The notes: a model not told the origin generated them from the letters alone. A DNA stretch of 64,000 nucleotides from Eucommia ulmoides (GCA_016647705.1 CM028333.1:27998743-28062742), one strand, 5' to 3'. Shown: positions 11,871 to 24,766, numbered from the stretch's first letter. Translations and numbers: made by a program.

Positions 11871-13507
11871 AAACAGAATGAAAATAATTCTCTTAACGCT
11901 ACCAGGATAAAATAACATTTGTTATTCGTCATTACCTAACATATGTTACTCCAACACTTTTTTTCTCCCTCCTCTGAGTTATCTTGGGAAGGCCCATCCC
12001 GTTTACTCTTAGGTCAAGACGGAAGAAATGAATCAGAGTTATCGAAGAAACCTCGGGTAGCATACAGGGACTAGGTAATCCCGATAACAATCTTAGAAAA
12101 TATCAATTATTAAAACTTGATGGAATTGAACTAGATAACCTCTTTAATTAATAACTACAGATAATTGGTCTAAATTACTAATGAACTTATGTTTACCATA
12201 ATTTATATTAATCCATTGCAAAAATTGCAACAATCATTGAGATGATTGAACGTTTGAATCTAATTACCTGAGTATACTCTTGTCAAAATAATCTTGCACA
12301 AAATGAAAAGGGAAATATACATGTCGCGTATAGGTTAATGCTTAAAACATTAGAAATGGACTTGAGAAAATATTGGAAAGGAATAGAAGAAGACTTGTTG
12401 ATAAGACATTCATTCGAATCCTCTCCCAAAACTCATCCAAATAGTCATTCAAAGTCCGAGCCAAATCAACGGTGGTCCTTATTCCAAGCCAGATGTTCCC
12501 ATTCTGGGAAATCCCGATCTCAACCAAAAGAGACATGGAATAACCCTTTTCAGATTTTTGTTTAAACCTTTCCGTCTTACAATGAAAACCAAGAGACTGT
12601 TCGAAGAAGAAATCCCGTTCAAAATTCCAGTTGCAACGCAAGGAATAGCAAAAGAGTAGGACGCCACTCAAAAGCACCGGTCAACTTTCCGTATTAGAAA
12701 CGACATGGAAATAACTAGGGGAGGTGGCTAATAGCAAAAGGTACCTAGAGCGAACATTCTAGGAAAAGACTAACATCTCTAAATATATGATGCATTCCCT
12801 GGGAAAACATTCTAGAATTGGGCATCATAAAATCATACAATACATAAAGTCAGTATCGAGAAACTACACAAATACCATGCATCATGATTCACTTAGGTAT
12901 ACATAACTTGCATACACATGAGGAAGACTAGTTATTGTACTTTACAAAAAACCTGTGGTATACTGCATATCATTTTTGCATCCATAGACCCTTACCAATA
13001 TGAAACTTGCACCTATACACCTTATTTGAAAGCTCTAGTAGGCTAGTAGGCAATCCTTGGACATGTAATTTGGTCAAGTTACCTCACCAGTCACTGCACC
13101 ATTGTCCGTATCTGGTATTAGTTTCAAACCAACTTAGAAGTTAGACAATGAGTTGATCTTATGTAGGGTGTCTTGATAACAGACATTACTCATTCTTGAG
13201 AAGCATCAAGGTATGAGTAGAGTGTCATTAGAAAATTGACCTTTCTAAGATCTAACGCGATCGCTCTAAGAGTCAAGCATGTCCTAGAGTTGTTTGAAGT
13301 ACTTAAGGTTTCGGGCCTCCAATAAAAAGAAATCAAAAGAGTGTAATTCAAAGACTTAAATAGACTACCAACCAAAGATAACAACCAATCTTAAACTAGC
13401 TAATGCTTAGGCAAAAACCTCTATCCATTAGACTAGGGTAAGATTGTTGTTAATAAATATAGCTCTTTATACCTGCAATAGGTATGATTCTTAGAATCAT
13501 CTCGCTC
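11871..13507. other. Element Y internal DNA without a supported gene
   Basis: Overlapping open frames of 62-111 codons occur on both strands around 12338-12677, but none shows a domain and they overlap one another. Nothing else is recognisable. Confidence 0.35.
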
Positions 13508-13575
13508 AGAACTACGTTTCGACTTGATCTTTGGTAGATCACCAAGGTGCGTAAGAAACCCAAGTGAGTTCAGTC
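13508..13575 (+). repeat. Copy of the covarying multi-helix motif
   Basis: 'gaactacgtttcgacttgat' followed by the inner stem TTGGT/ACCAA, 'gcgtaagaa', a second stem ACCC/GAGT (imperfect) and 'tcagtc'. The outer CGACT/AGTC-type pairing also changes together relative to other copies (GACC/GGTC). Confidence 0.65.
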
Positions 13576-13695
13576 TAAATGGAAAGAAAAAGAGGTATCA
13601 TCGTTTTTGACACTCTCTTAGCACTATATTAAGGCACTTTCTGGAATAGTTCTTTGACTCTCCTAAGAAAATCCATCTTCGCTCTTCTTGTTTAC

Positions 13696-15313
13696 TGATA
13701 TGTGTGATCTATCTACATATTTTCAAACCGGTTTTGTTAGTTTTAGAGTATTTTTATAGTTATTTTTATTATGTTTTAATTAGTTTTTATTCTTTTTGTA
13801 TAAATCAGGTGTGTGGGGTGAAAAGATAGGAAACTGGAGCGTAACCGATCAGATCGAACCAAAACCAGTTGAAAAACGGTGGAAAAACAAGCTCGAGGGT
13901 AATATTCTGAAAGATGCCCACAACCCTTGACGTCCAGACCTCCGTCGCGGCAGTGAAAATGCAGAGTGCACCTATTCTTGCTGAAAGTCCACCGCCGTGG
14001 CGGTGAAACTGCAGGATGGTCACTAAATCCACCGCTGTCTTCACTGCCTAGGCCATCAACTAACCGACCTACTCACCGCAGCGATGGTGGCCTTTGCACA
14101 GTTTAGATATTTTTTAGGATATTTTTAGGATATTTTGCCTATTTAATCCATTCCCTTTTCTCATTTTCGGTTCTCTCTTGCATGATACCACCCTTAGAAC
14201 ATATCTAGGGTTTGATTGAGGAGTTTTAGAGGGATATCTCACATCCTGAAGGAGAAGAAGATGGCAAAGCGATCGGTGAACGTTCTTAGCGATAAATCTT
14301 CGGACTAGTCTAAGTTCTTCGATTTCTTCCTTTATTTCTTTAACTTAGGAATTTGTGAGCATGTTTAGCTCGTGCTTTATTGTAAATACAGTTATGGCTG
14401 TTAGTTAAATGTGGATTTCTTAGAGATTAACAATATATTTATAAATATGTGATTCGTATGATTTCGGTGTTTCGTTTATATTTGATCTTTGAAGTTTGAT
14501 TGTGTTTCCCGTATTGTTTGTTTGTTATGATTATATTGATATATCGAGAATTAGGGGTTTGACACTCGAAAGAGGTAACCCCGGATTCGAACTAGGGTAA
14601 ACAACACGACAATCCAATAACCTGAGAGAGAGTTGGATTGTGGGAAATCGATGACGTTGGGGCAAGACTCATGTGACCTAGGGTCGTTAAGACATTGAGG
14701 GAGACTTCTTCATTGACACAAAGTCGTGGATTCCCTCGTCTTACACTCGGGAGAGGTGGCGGAAGAGTTTACAAACTGAGATTGTCGATAGGGTAAACAC
14801 AACGCGACGATCCAATAACCCGGGAGGGAGTTGGATTGTGTGCAATCAATGACGTTGGGGCGAGACTCACATGACCTAGGGTCGTTAAGATATTGATGAG
14901 GATTTTTTCGTTGACACAATGTCATGTATTCCCTAGGCTTACACTTGGGAGAGGTGGCAGAGGAGTTTACGAACTGAGATTGTCAAATAGGTTGAACATC
15001 GTAAACGAAAGTCAAACGAGATCGAACACGTATTTGTAAACCAAGTTAATCCCTAGACAATTCTTTCCCCTAAAACATCTCATTATATTAGTATAGATAA
15101 TTTAGTTAATTAGTTTAGTTTAATATAAATTTTATACATTTGTTTTTACCCTAGATAAAGTTAGGTCATGACAATCGCAATACTCAATAATAACGACAAT
15201 CAATCCCTGTGGATACGACACTTGATCTTCAAGATCACAATATACTAAAAATTTGACCTCGTACTCTTGCAAGTAGTCAATACGCGAGCGTGTAACAAAC
15301 ACTCATCGTATAT
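13696..15313 (+). mobile_element. 5' LTR of A2
   Basis: Starts TGATATGTG. Contains the U3 palindrome cluster at about 13890-14090, the shared 'agatattttttagg' block, and a 198-base tandem duplication around 14590-15000. The word 'gacgttgg' recurs at 14653 and 14851. Solo LTRs S1, S2 and S3 have only one copy of that unit. The exact 3' end is uncertain by a few bases because TG..CA is not preserved. Confidence 0.85.
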
Positions 15314-15325
15314 GTTTTTAGCGCC

Positions 15326-15400
15326 GTTACCAGGGATTGGTTGTTTGTCATGTGCAGTTTTCGGCAATTGCCACCAAGTTTTTGGCGCCGTTGTCAGGGA
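15326..15400 (+). other. Doubled Athila-type primer-binding site
   Basis: 'tagcgccgttaccaggga' at about 15330 and 'tggcgccgttgtcaggga' at about 15378. Both resemble the Athila primer site 'tggcgccgttgccgggga', known to be complementary to tRNA-Asp. A direct duplication of about 50 bases explains the pair. Confidence 0.65.
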
Positions 15401-17237
15401 TTGTGTTTTTTTGTTATTATCGATATTGTGAGTAAATGACCCGATTTTACTTTAAACATTTCTTTTGTATATAATGTTTATTTGTAGTTTTGCTTTTGTT
15501 ACTTATGCAGGGTACTTACCAATGTTAGATTGACAGGTATTGATGCATTCTTTTCAACGGGATTCCAAGCTGTTTATAGTACGTGGCCATGCACATAAGC
15601 CAGTGAGGTGTGTCATTGAAAGATTGAGCCATCCAGTGCAATATCTCGGCAAGCTTGAGGGCATTCTGAATATGTCGGGCTGAGGACATTAAACCACGCA
15701 CTTCTTGGGAAGCAACCCAAGGTCCAAAATAAATTAAATCCATCTCATCCGACTTGATTCAGATGCGAGATTCTCTCGCCTCCCAGGTACGTGTTCTAAA
15801 ACCCCTTCGTTAACATGCTTTAATTTCATATGTTGAGAATGATGATTGGGCCGCTGAGAACATTGTCCGTTTGAAGTTTGAAAGTGTTGTGTAGTATTTA
15901 GTATAGTATGTTAAATGTTTTATTGTTTTCTTGTGTGCATGTTTGTTTAGGATAGTTTGTGTTTGTTTGCGTTGTTGTTGCATGCTGAGTTTTACATTCA
16001 TCTAGGCCATAACCCGATAATGATATTACCCCCTGGTTGTTTTCGAGGTCAAGGGTAATACCCATGTATGTGTGTACTGTGTGCTTGACAATGTGTTTTG
16101 GTGAAAATTATTGTAGATCCTAATTTGCATAAGCACATAGACTTCATGTATAGTTATTCAATTGATTTAAGGATGATAATCGATTAGCCAAACTCATGAA
16201 AATTTAAGGATTTTAGAACCTGATTGAGGGAAAGCTTGAGGCGAAATCCTAGGTAAGGTAGTTCAGGACATGTGATTTAGGTATTCGTTTTATCGCTTTA
16301 GCCTTTTTAAGCCTACCCTGTTAAATGTTTATCCCTCATTACCCTGTCGAAGCCTAAATGCCAATTCAATTCTGAACACATAAACAAATACCCTGGCCAG
16401 TTGATCTTTTTCCAAACCTAAATTGCTAAATTAAAGGCACATTTGAGTAAATCAAATTAGTAGTTGCAAATGCTTCTTAATGTGAGCGGTTGGGTTTAGG
16501 GCAAATTTTAGATTGGTTCGGTATTCGAGTACTCACTTATCTCTTTTCTTTCGTTTTAACCACACCCGTGAAATCATACTAATCGAATAAGTATGGGAGT
16601 GTGGTTGTTAAAAAAAAATAAAAAATAAAAATAAAAATAAAAATTTACGTTTCTTTTGACAAGTGAGTACATCGGGCTTAATTGTTTGTTTAGAATTGTT
16701 TCCAATTTTTATATGGGGGTTTGATAGTGAATGTGCCAAGCGTTGAGCCTTGGGTAATGTTAAGTTAACAACGTTAGCCCGTTTTCTATTCCAAAATACC
16801 CTTAGCCAAATATTCCATAACCGAACCAAGCCCTTTTGATCTCTATGAACTACTCAACTTACATTAGTGGAGAGTGGACCCCAATCAGGCATATGAAAAT
16901 CCTAGTCCTATGTGGTTTAAGTCATGAGTTTCGTTAATGGATAATCCAATTTGGTCGTTGTATAGCTATATTATTGAGTCTCACATTAACATGTTTACAG
17001 GATCTAGAATAGCATTCACCATTATTGCATGTCAAAATTCTAGAATACCACATGATGTGTTTTACCTCATGAACTCGATATGACTGGCGGTTGTTGAGGG
17101 AAAAATGACTTGGTTGTTAGAAGAATGTAAAACTCGCATTTCGTTATGTTTAAATTGTTTTTAGGTAGTTTGTTATTTAATTTAGTTGTGTTGTTCATTT
17201 TCATGTGAGTGTTTTGCTCGAGGACTAGGTAAATTCC
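15401..17237 (+). other. Residual non-coding interior of A2
   Basis: About 1.8 kb with no gag or pol. It contains the conserved Athila post-pol hairpin at 15704-15721 and then AT-rich 3' sequence. A short poly-A-rich tract lies near 16610-16645. Open frames such as 15525-15743 (minus) simply overlap the hairpin region. Confidence 0.65.
15704..15721 (+). other. Conserved Athila post-pol hairpin (A2 copy)
   Basis: CTTGGG-aagcaa-CCCAAG. The A1 equivalent at 31956-31973 is AGTGGG-aggcaa-CCCACT, so both arms changed together while the loop stayed 'a(a/g)gcaa'. Both lie after a 'cgttaaac/cattaaac' word. Confidence 0.7.
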
Positions 17238-17252
17238 AAGTTTGGGGGTATT
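17238..17252 (+). other. Polypurine tract of A2
   Basis: 'aagtttgggggtat' directly before the second LTR. A1 has the equivalent 'aggtttggggg' before its second LTR. Confidence 0.65.
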
Positions 17253-18858
17253 TGATAGGTGTGATCTACCTACATATTTCCAAACTGGTTTTGTTAGTTT
17301 TAGAGTATTTTTATAGTTATTTTTATTACATTTTAATTAGTTTTTATTCTTTTTGTATAAATCAAGTGTGTGGGGTGAAAAAATAGGAAACTGGAGTGTA
17401 AACGATCAGATCGAACCAAAAACGGTCGAAGAATGGTAGAAAAACAAGCTCGAGGGCAATATTCTGAAAGAAGCCCACTATCACGGCGTCCAGACCTCCG
17501 CCGCAGCAGTGAAAATACAGAGTGCACCTATTCTTGTTGAAAGTTCACCGTAATGGCGGTGAAACTACAGGATGGTCACCAAGTCCACCGTTGTCTTCAC
17601 CACTTAGGCAATCAACTAATCGACCTACTCACCGTCGCGGCGGTGGCCTCTACACAGTTTAGATATTTTTTAGGATATCTTGCCTATTTAATCCATTCCC
17701 ATCACTCATTTTCGATTCTCTCTTGCATGCTACCACCCTTAGAACATATCTAGGGTTGGATTGAGGAGTTTTAGAGGAATAGCTCACATCCCAAAGGAGA
17801 CGAAGACGGTGAAACGATCGTTGAACGTTCTTAGCGACAAATCTTCAGACTAGGCTAAGTTTTTCGATTTCTTCCTTTATTTCTTTAACTTAGGAATTTG
17901 TGAGCATGTTTAACTCGTGATTTATTGTAAATATGGTTATGGCCGTTAGTTAAATGCGGATTGTTTAGGGATTAACATTATATTTATAAATATGTGATTC
18001 GTATGATTTCGATGTTTCGTTTATATTTGTTCTTCGAAGTTTGATTGTGTTTCTCATATTGTTTATTTATTATGCTTAGATTGATATATCGAGAATTCGG
18101 GGTTTGACACTCGAAAGAAGTAACCCTGGATTCGGACTAGGGTAAGCAACGTGACGATTTAATAACCCGAGAGGGAGTTGGATTGTGGGCAATCGATGAC
18201 GTTGGGGGAAGACTCACGTGACCTAGGGTCATTAAGACGTTGAGGGGGACTTTTTCATTGACCCGAAGTTGAGTATTCCCTCAACTTACACTCGGGAGAG
18301 GTGGCGGGGGAGTTTACGAATTGAGATTGTCGATAGGGTAAACACAGCGCGATGATCCAATAACCCGGGAGAGAGTTGGATTGTGTGCAATCAATGACGT
18401 TGGGACGAGACTCACCTGACCTAGGGTCGTTAAGACATTGAGGGGGACTTTTTCGTTGACACGAAGTCATGTATTCCCTCGTCTTACACTCAGGAGAGGT
18501 GACGGGAGAGTTTATGAACTGAGATTGTCAAATAAGTTGAACACTGTAAATGTAAGTCAAACGAGATCAAACACGTATTTGTAAACCAAGTTAATCCCTA
18601 GACAATTCTTTCCCCTAAAACAACTCATTATATTAGTATATATAATTTAGTTAATTAGTTTAGTTTAATATAAATTTTATACATTCGTTTTTAGCCTAGA
18701 TAAAGTTAGGTTATGACAATCGTGGTACTCGATAACAGCGACAACCAATCCCTGTGGATATGATACCTGATCTTCAAGATCACATTATACTAAAACTTTG
18801 ATATCGTATACTTGCGAGTAATCAATACGTGAGCGTGTAAAAAATGCTTGTCGTATAA
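17253..18858 (+). mobile_element. 3' LTR of A2
   Basis: Starts TGATAGGTGTG. Aligns along its length with 13696-15313, including the 198-base duplication ('gacgtt' at 18198 and 18396). The duplication therefore existed before insertion. It differs from its partner by scattered substitutions and small gaps, so the insertion is not recent. Confidence 0.85.
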
Positions 18859-19405
18859 GTTACGAAACAATAGAGGATGCCTAAGCAATAATTACGCTTG
18901 ACCCGATCCTTGGCAATTTGCTAAGGTACGTAGGAAACGTATTGAGGTTCGGTCGTCCAACTGTTGGAACCTCCCCAACCATGGGCTAGATCACATTCTC
19001 ACAGTTTCCACCAACGTATATAGATTGGAATTGATAAAGTCCATTGTACGCTTTTCACCAAGTGATAGAGGTCTAAGTTCACGTTGTCACTCCCTTTAGA
19101 GTTTGCTAGGGGGTAAAAAACGAAAAACAAGTAAGGGAAAAAATGAGTTATTTAATCTCGGTTTCTAAGGAAGGTCTTAGGTTCATCTAAATACAATAAA
19201 TCTGAAATCGGGTTGACAACTCCAGAATTCGACTAGTAATTCAGAATTCTTTAGGATTAGAAGGAATAAAGGTAAAAAAAACTGCTAGGAATCTAGCAAA
19301 CCTACATAGAAAGCTATAAATTCCAATTGTCTACATTCTTCCTTCTTCTCTAGATAGATAGTTGAGAGAACAAACGAGATAGGAAAAAGGGAGAGGTAAG
19401 AAAAA
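18859..19405. other. Element Y internal DNA with one motif copy
   Basis: A copy of the multi-helix motif lies at 18890-18955 ('cttgacccgat', inner stem CCTTGG/CTAAGG, 'acgtaggaaac', 'ggttcggtcg'). The remaining 450 bases hold nothing recognisable. Confidence 0.5.
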
Positions 19406-19690
19406 TACCATCCTACCTTAAGTGGTCGGACAATTTACTTACTATCCAACTTTAAGTGGTTGGAGAAGAGTATCAATTGTCCTACATTAAGTGGTCGAAG
19501 AATCTACATACCATCCTAGACAGAGAGTCCAACATACTGTCCTACCTTAAGTGGTTTGAGATTCTACACTGCCATCCCACCTAAGCAGTTGGCAATTCTA
19601 CCACACTACCCTACCTAAGCGGTCGGCGATTCAGCCTTACCATCCTACTTTAAGTGGTTAAAGGTTTTACCATACCATCATACCTTCACA
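19406..19690. repeat. Minisatellite, about 35-base period, eight units
   Basis: Unit 'accatcctaccttaagtggt' plus about 15 variable bases. The 'taagtggt' anchor recurs near 19420, 19454, 19489, 19549, 19582, 19617 and 19651, almost all at 33-35 base steps. One unit between 19500 and 19540 has lost the anchor. Confidence 0.8.
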
Positions 19691-21728
19691 ATAACTCATT
19701 ATGTTGATAAGCGATAGTCGATTTCAAAATAAGTTTGGTACTCCTGCAATTATCACTAAACCCACAATACACAACACCTCGAATTCCCATGATTCCTGCC
19801 ATCAACAGTACAACCTTATTGGATACTCTCTTGTGATCCAAATTCATTAGGAGGCCATAGAGTCAGAAAACCATCGTACACTATAGAATACTTGGTTTGT
19901 AATTTTGAGACAAGTGTGGTACACTTTAGAGTTACCTTAAGGATAGATCTTTCGACAAGAGAAGAAGACCATTCGCAAACGTAGTTTTTCCAACTTCCAC
20001 AGAAAGAAGCCATGGAAGTCCCACTAAAGAATAGAAGCAATAGGGTGTGATAGCACTGATCCCTCAACTTTGAGTCCTCTGGAGCTGGAAGGGTGAATAT
20101 CGACTTAGGCACTAAGCTGCTCTATCGAATACGTGCTCCGCTTCTCACCTCTACTGGTATAACACCCAGGAGCTTCTCGACTTGTGCCCATGATGTATCC
20201 ATAAAGGGAACAGATCACCCTAGAGGGTATAAAAAGTCAACTGTGACCCCTTGAAATTCCCATTACAGTGGGGGTCGACCTATACAAATTCAACCCACGA
20301 AGTAATAAGACATTTGTTATTTGTTATTTTGGAAAGAAAGACAAATTAAGAAAGGGTTTTAGTTGTGAACTTGAGCGGAATGAAGGTAAATAGAAGGATG
20401 ATCATGAAGATCTCCTACTAAGGACTGATCCTCGAGCACTATAGACTGAATCCTCTCTACATCAAAGGTAAATACTTTATCATAGAATATCCTAGGAATA
20501 AGATCACCAGGCTTGAAGTCGTCTCACGGGAAATCATCAGGAATGACCCAGTCGAGCATCCCATCCTCTGGAGTTCTCAGCAGTAGAAGTGGAAAAGGGG
20601 AAACACATCATCAAAAATCCTAAGTACCAATACCCTGGGTCAACCTTGGGAGCGCTTTGAAGCACTTCCTCTCAGCGGGGTTTCGGGGGCTTTGCCTTTT
20701 CCTCACAAACAGGAAGGACGATGGCCACCATCACACGAAGAACCAATAGCTGACACAGTGTCGTCTAAAAATAAAAGTCAAAGTTCTATTGCTAGGGTTT
20801 CGACTTAGGGATACAAGTTGAAATTTTTAGGATTATTACGTGACTTTAGAAGATATGTCGGACTTACCGCTACCATTATTCTACAGAAACAATCGTGAGC
20901 GTTCGTGACAAATCTTGAACGATTTATCACTAGCCAATCTCTAGGGGAAAGGGATTAAGTTCATCCCTCTGAGAGAAACGGTAGAGATTCTACCTTCTTT
21001 AGTTTAAGTACATGTTATTTATTACTAAAATTAAGGTATAATCAAGAAAACCAAGTTGAAAACTCCCGCCCCTAAAAGAGCGATATACCAAAATTTACAA
21101 ACCCATCTCACTTTGTAGAAACATTGAAAAATATACTACTATAAGAGCCAACAATGATATTTCAAGAGATAATTAATTGAATTATACTATCAATAATGAA
21201 AGATAATATCAAAGATTCTCTAGAAAACACGAAACAATCTGTAAGCCTTGGCGATACAGGCAATCCACTTTTATCAATTCATGTGTAGACATTATAAACA
21301 ATTGCATAGCCCGTATGTTATACCAACGGGCAAAACTCTTAAGATATTAGCTTCACATTTTGAAAAATGTTAATAAACACGTCAGTAAGTGTATTCGGGG
21401 ATTTAAATCAATAAAATTCCGAATTTATTCATCACCTCCGATAAATAGCGAGACAAACCGATTTAGTTTCATAATCCTATAACTAATCAGTCTCCTCCCC
21501 AGCCCGCAGGTTGGGGCATAGTTTACATTGTAATAATCACGAATTGAACGATAGGAAGTGTTGGATTAGATTCCACAACGGAACTTATCTAATCACTGCC
21601 CTAGTCTATGATTGGTGCACATTTCATCGTATCTATGTTTTCATACTGGAAACAACGTTCATTTCATCTCAGGACGTAAAAGGAAATATTCAAATCATAA
21701 TGAAATTAATGAAATTCAACCTAAGTGG
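19691..21728. other. Element Y internal DNA, unassigned
   Basis: Contains one 98-codon minus-strand frame (19816-20112) and some plus-strand stretches of fairly low stop density around 20550-20780. I recognise no domain in either. They may be decayed coding DNA of Y or of an older passenger. The rest is AT-rich and featureless. Confidence 0.3.
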
Positions 21729-22062
21729 GAACTACGTGTCAACCTGATTCCCGGCGAAGTCCAGGATACATAGGAAACCCTCGTAGGTTTGGTTGACAAC
21801 TTGAGGACGAGGAACTACGCGTCAACTTGATTCTCGGTGAGACCCGGGATACGTAGAAAACCATTGTGGGTTCGGTTGACAAACTTAAGAGGATGAACTA
21901 AGTTTAACCTGATTCTCGGCAAGTCTGCGATACGTAGGAAACCTTTTTAATGTACAATCGTCAACATTAAAATCCTTCATCCAATCAAGGTTAAACTAAG
22001 TGCCGACCTGATTTTTAGTTATTTGAGATACGTAGCTAACCCATAATATGGGTTCGGTCACC
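21729..22062 (+). repeat. Array of four multi-helix motif copies
   Basis: Copies at 21729-21797, 21811-21880, 21896-21950 (lacking its second hairpin) and 21993-22062, spaced 80-97 bases. The first two have outer arms GTCAAC/GTTGAC where other copies have GACC/GGTC or GTGAC/GTCAC. The fourth has AACCCAT/ATGGGTT as second hairpin. This is the densest cluster in the window and could seed a covariance model. Confidence 0.75.
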
Positions 22063-22249
22063 ATTAACAAAAATCCCACACCAATTGGGTTTGAATCATA
22101 TCATCAAATATTAAAAAAAAATCCTCACAAATTCGCTCAATAATAAAAATGCCCCAATCAATCGAGATTGAACCATATCAAATATAACAATCACCCATCA
22201 ATCAAGATTTAATCATATCTACTTCAAAATCAATCCCCTAATCAAGGAG

Positions 22250-22820
22250 GAATTAGGTGTCGACTTGAGTCCTGGTAAATACCAGGATACGTGAAACCTT
22301 TATAGGTTGGGTCGTTACCTTAAATGAAATTCCTCCATCCTCAGCAGACTACGTTTTGACCTGTTCATGGTAGATCACCAAGGTAAACCCAAGTGGGTCC
22401 GGTCGAAGTCAGAGAGATGTTAGCATTATGACATTCTTTCAGCTCTATATTAGGGCGTATCTCCCGAGATGTCCTTTGACTTCCTTGAGAAGCTAATCCT
22501 TTTGTAAATAGACAATAAAGGATACCTGTGCTCGAACTACGTCGACCTGATCCTTGGTAGATTACCAAGGTACATAGGAAGCCCTTGTGGGTACGGTTGA
22601 TAATCTGAGATAGCACAACGAGGGCCGAACTACATTTCGACTAGATCCCTAACCTAGGAAGTTAGTGTATGTAGATAACGTAGGTGGGTTTCGATCATCT
22701 TCCAAAATAGTAGTATCAATATACATAAACAACCCAATGGGGTTTCCAGACTAAAACAAACATTATAATCGCATGCTCAGTTTAGGATACAGAGGCAACC
22801 CATATGGGCTCTACCGCATC
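22250..22820 (+). repeat. Further multi-helix motif copies near the X insertion
   Basis: Copies at 22250-22315 (inner stem CCTGGT/ACCAGG), 22347-22407 (TGGT/ACCA), 22534-22601 (CCTTGGT/ACCAAGG) and 22627-22697 (CTACAT with ATGTAG), and a weak one at 22762-22820. The open frame 22365-22616 on the minus strand is only a by-product of these repeats. Confidence 0.7.
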
Positions 22821-23084
22821 CTTTGAACGCTCAAGTGGTAGTTTCAAGCCCCAGCTCTAGGCAAGCCATTTTTACCGTCTCACAAAAATTTTATGCCATG
22901 TTTTATAATTTTTTTATTTTATTTTATTTTCATAAAAATAAAAAAAATAGAGAAAAATAAAAATGAAAAAAGAAAAGAGAAAAAAGGGAAAAATGAAAAA
23001 ATGAAAAAAGAAAAAAAATATAAAACTGAAAAAAAGAAAGAAAGAAAATAGAAAAGAAAAATGTTTACTTGTCGAAATGGGATT

Positions 23085-23121
<37 letters not shown>

Positions 23122-23422
23122 GTTTTGATTCATTTTTCTCACCGAATTTGGACTTCAGTTTCCTAGGGTTTCTAGGATTTCACTCCTCATCCTTCCTTTA
23201 AATAAGACTCTCCTCCTCATAGTTGACACAAAAATTTAGAGAGAATCTTCGAGGAGATTCAAAAATTGAGAGGAATAACTGTTGGAAGTGTGATTCTTAT
23301 CAAAAGTCCTTTCGGGTAGTAGTTTGCGAGAGAGAAAAAGTCCGAGTATCGAGATTATTGGCCTAAAACAAGTATGTTTTTTCTTTTATCTTTAATTTTT
23401 CAGCTTATTTTATTTTTCTTGT

Positions 23423-24761
23423 TGATTGCGTCACATTTTACGCGATCTATTACCATTAATCTAGATTTTGTTAATATTTTGAATTATTTAAATTAGTGCA
23501 ATTGATTTGTTTGATTTGTTTTTATAGATTTTTAGAAATATAGCAAAAATATGTTAATTTGAAGCAAAATAGAGTTGAAAAGGACCAAAGACCCGCGACT
23601 CGACCCGACTCGGCCTGCGAACCCAACTCAAAAATCGGATCAAGCTAAATTAAGAGACCATTTACATTGTAAGGATGGAAAGGCAATTAAATGAAATTCC
23701 ATTTAAGAAGTAATCAATGGAAATTAAGGGAGCAAACCACATTATATCCATATAATTCCTTTTTTATTTATTATTTTTGTAAACCTTCATTTTTTTATGG
23801 GTCTTGATATTAATTTGGGGATCCGAAAAAAGAAGACAGTTGGGGGGGGGGGGGGGGGGATGGGTTCTTGAGTGATATTATTTTTTCCTTTTCATTTTTA
23901 AGGGGACATTCATTAATTATTTGGGAGAGTTTTTTTAGAGGGGCGGCAGTAAGGTTGGAGGAGAAAAAGAATTATATTTTCTTTTGTTCTTTTTTTTGGT
24001 GACACTCGATAAAAATCTTGACAATCTGAAGGAAGATTCAAATGGAAAACAAATCGATGCGTGGCTAATCCCTTTTAACCGGGTTAAGATTGTCGTATGT
24101 ATTTTGGTTTATGTAATATTGTAATTTTCTAGTTTAATTTTAGTTTATGTGCGAACAATTATATGATGATGAATTTTGTGCTTGATATATGGTTTAAATC
24201 GTGATTAAATTTAATCTCGAAATATTGTTGTAGAGATTTTGATTTTAGATTCAATTATTGCTAGAACGTTAGATCTTGTACTTGTGGTCTAGATCTAACG
24301 ATCATATAATCATATTCCTAAGATTTAATTATTGATTTGTATGGTTTATACCTAGATTGTAATTTACCCTAGATTAGAATAACGTAGGAATTACATCCCG
24401 AAGATAAATCATACCGTAGAATAATAAATCTAATCTTTTTGAGTAGTTCCGGCTTGTAGTTGGGAACGATCGTTTACACAATTCTAAATGAAAAAAAAAA
24501 ATACATGAAAAACATAATTCCAAAATACTAAATCCACAATTCCTAACCCAGTTCCCTATTCTCACTGCCTAGATTTATTATTTTATTTTCCTGCACTTAA
24601 AAACCCAAATTAAGATCCAAAACTCATTTTCCTTAAAGAAAGAAAAAATAATTATAAATTAATAATTACAAGACCGATCTCTGTGGTTTGGCACCCTACT
24701 TCAACCCGTACTACACTAGTATCGCGGTATCATTAAAAAATGTATTATTTTTTAGCGTTTA
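23423..24761 (+). mobile_element. 5' LTR of A1
   Basis: Begins TGATTGCGTCACATTTTACG. It aligns with 33160-34548, sharing words such as 'gcaaaaatatgttaatttg', 'gatgcgtggctaatcc' and 'ctagaacgttagatctt'. Contains a run of 18 G at 23842-23859, where the other LTR has only six. Some indels separate the pair, and substitutions are frequent. Confidence 0.88.
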
Positions 24762-24766
24762 AATTT

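Larger units (their letters stand above)
13696..18858 (+). mobile_element. Internally deleted Athila-type element A2
   Basis: Two LTRs of about 1.6 kb (13696-15313 and 17253-18858) enclose only 1.9 kb. A tRNA-Asp-like primer site follows the first LTR, and a purine tract precedes the second. The flanks read TTTAC (13691-13695) and GTTAC (18859-18863), a plausible duplication with one change. No gag or pol remains; only leader and post-pol non-coding DNA are left. If it ever moved in this form, it would have needed proteins from another element. Confidence 0.85.

Noticed and set aside
12338-12677. Overlapping open frames on both strands
   Set aside because: They overlap one another on opposite strands, have no recognisable domain, and lie in decayed element DNA.
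14710-14925. 71-codon minus-strand frame repeated at 18255-18470
   Set aside because: The two frames are similar only because they lie at the same place in the two LTRs of A2. They coincide with the 198-base non-coding duplication and have no domain.
21729-21797. Canonical hammerhead ribozyme
   Set aside because: The three-way layout and CTGAT are suggestive, but the conserved CTGANGA core is incomplete and extra bases separate the inner hairpin from GAA. It is kept only as a structural resemblance.
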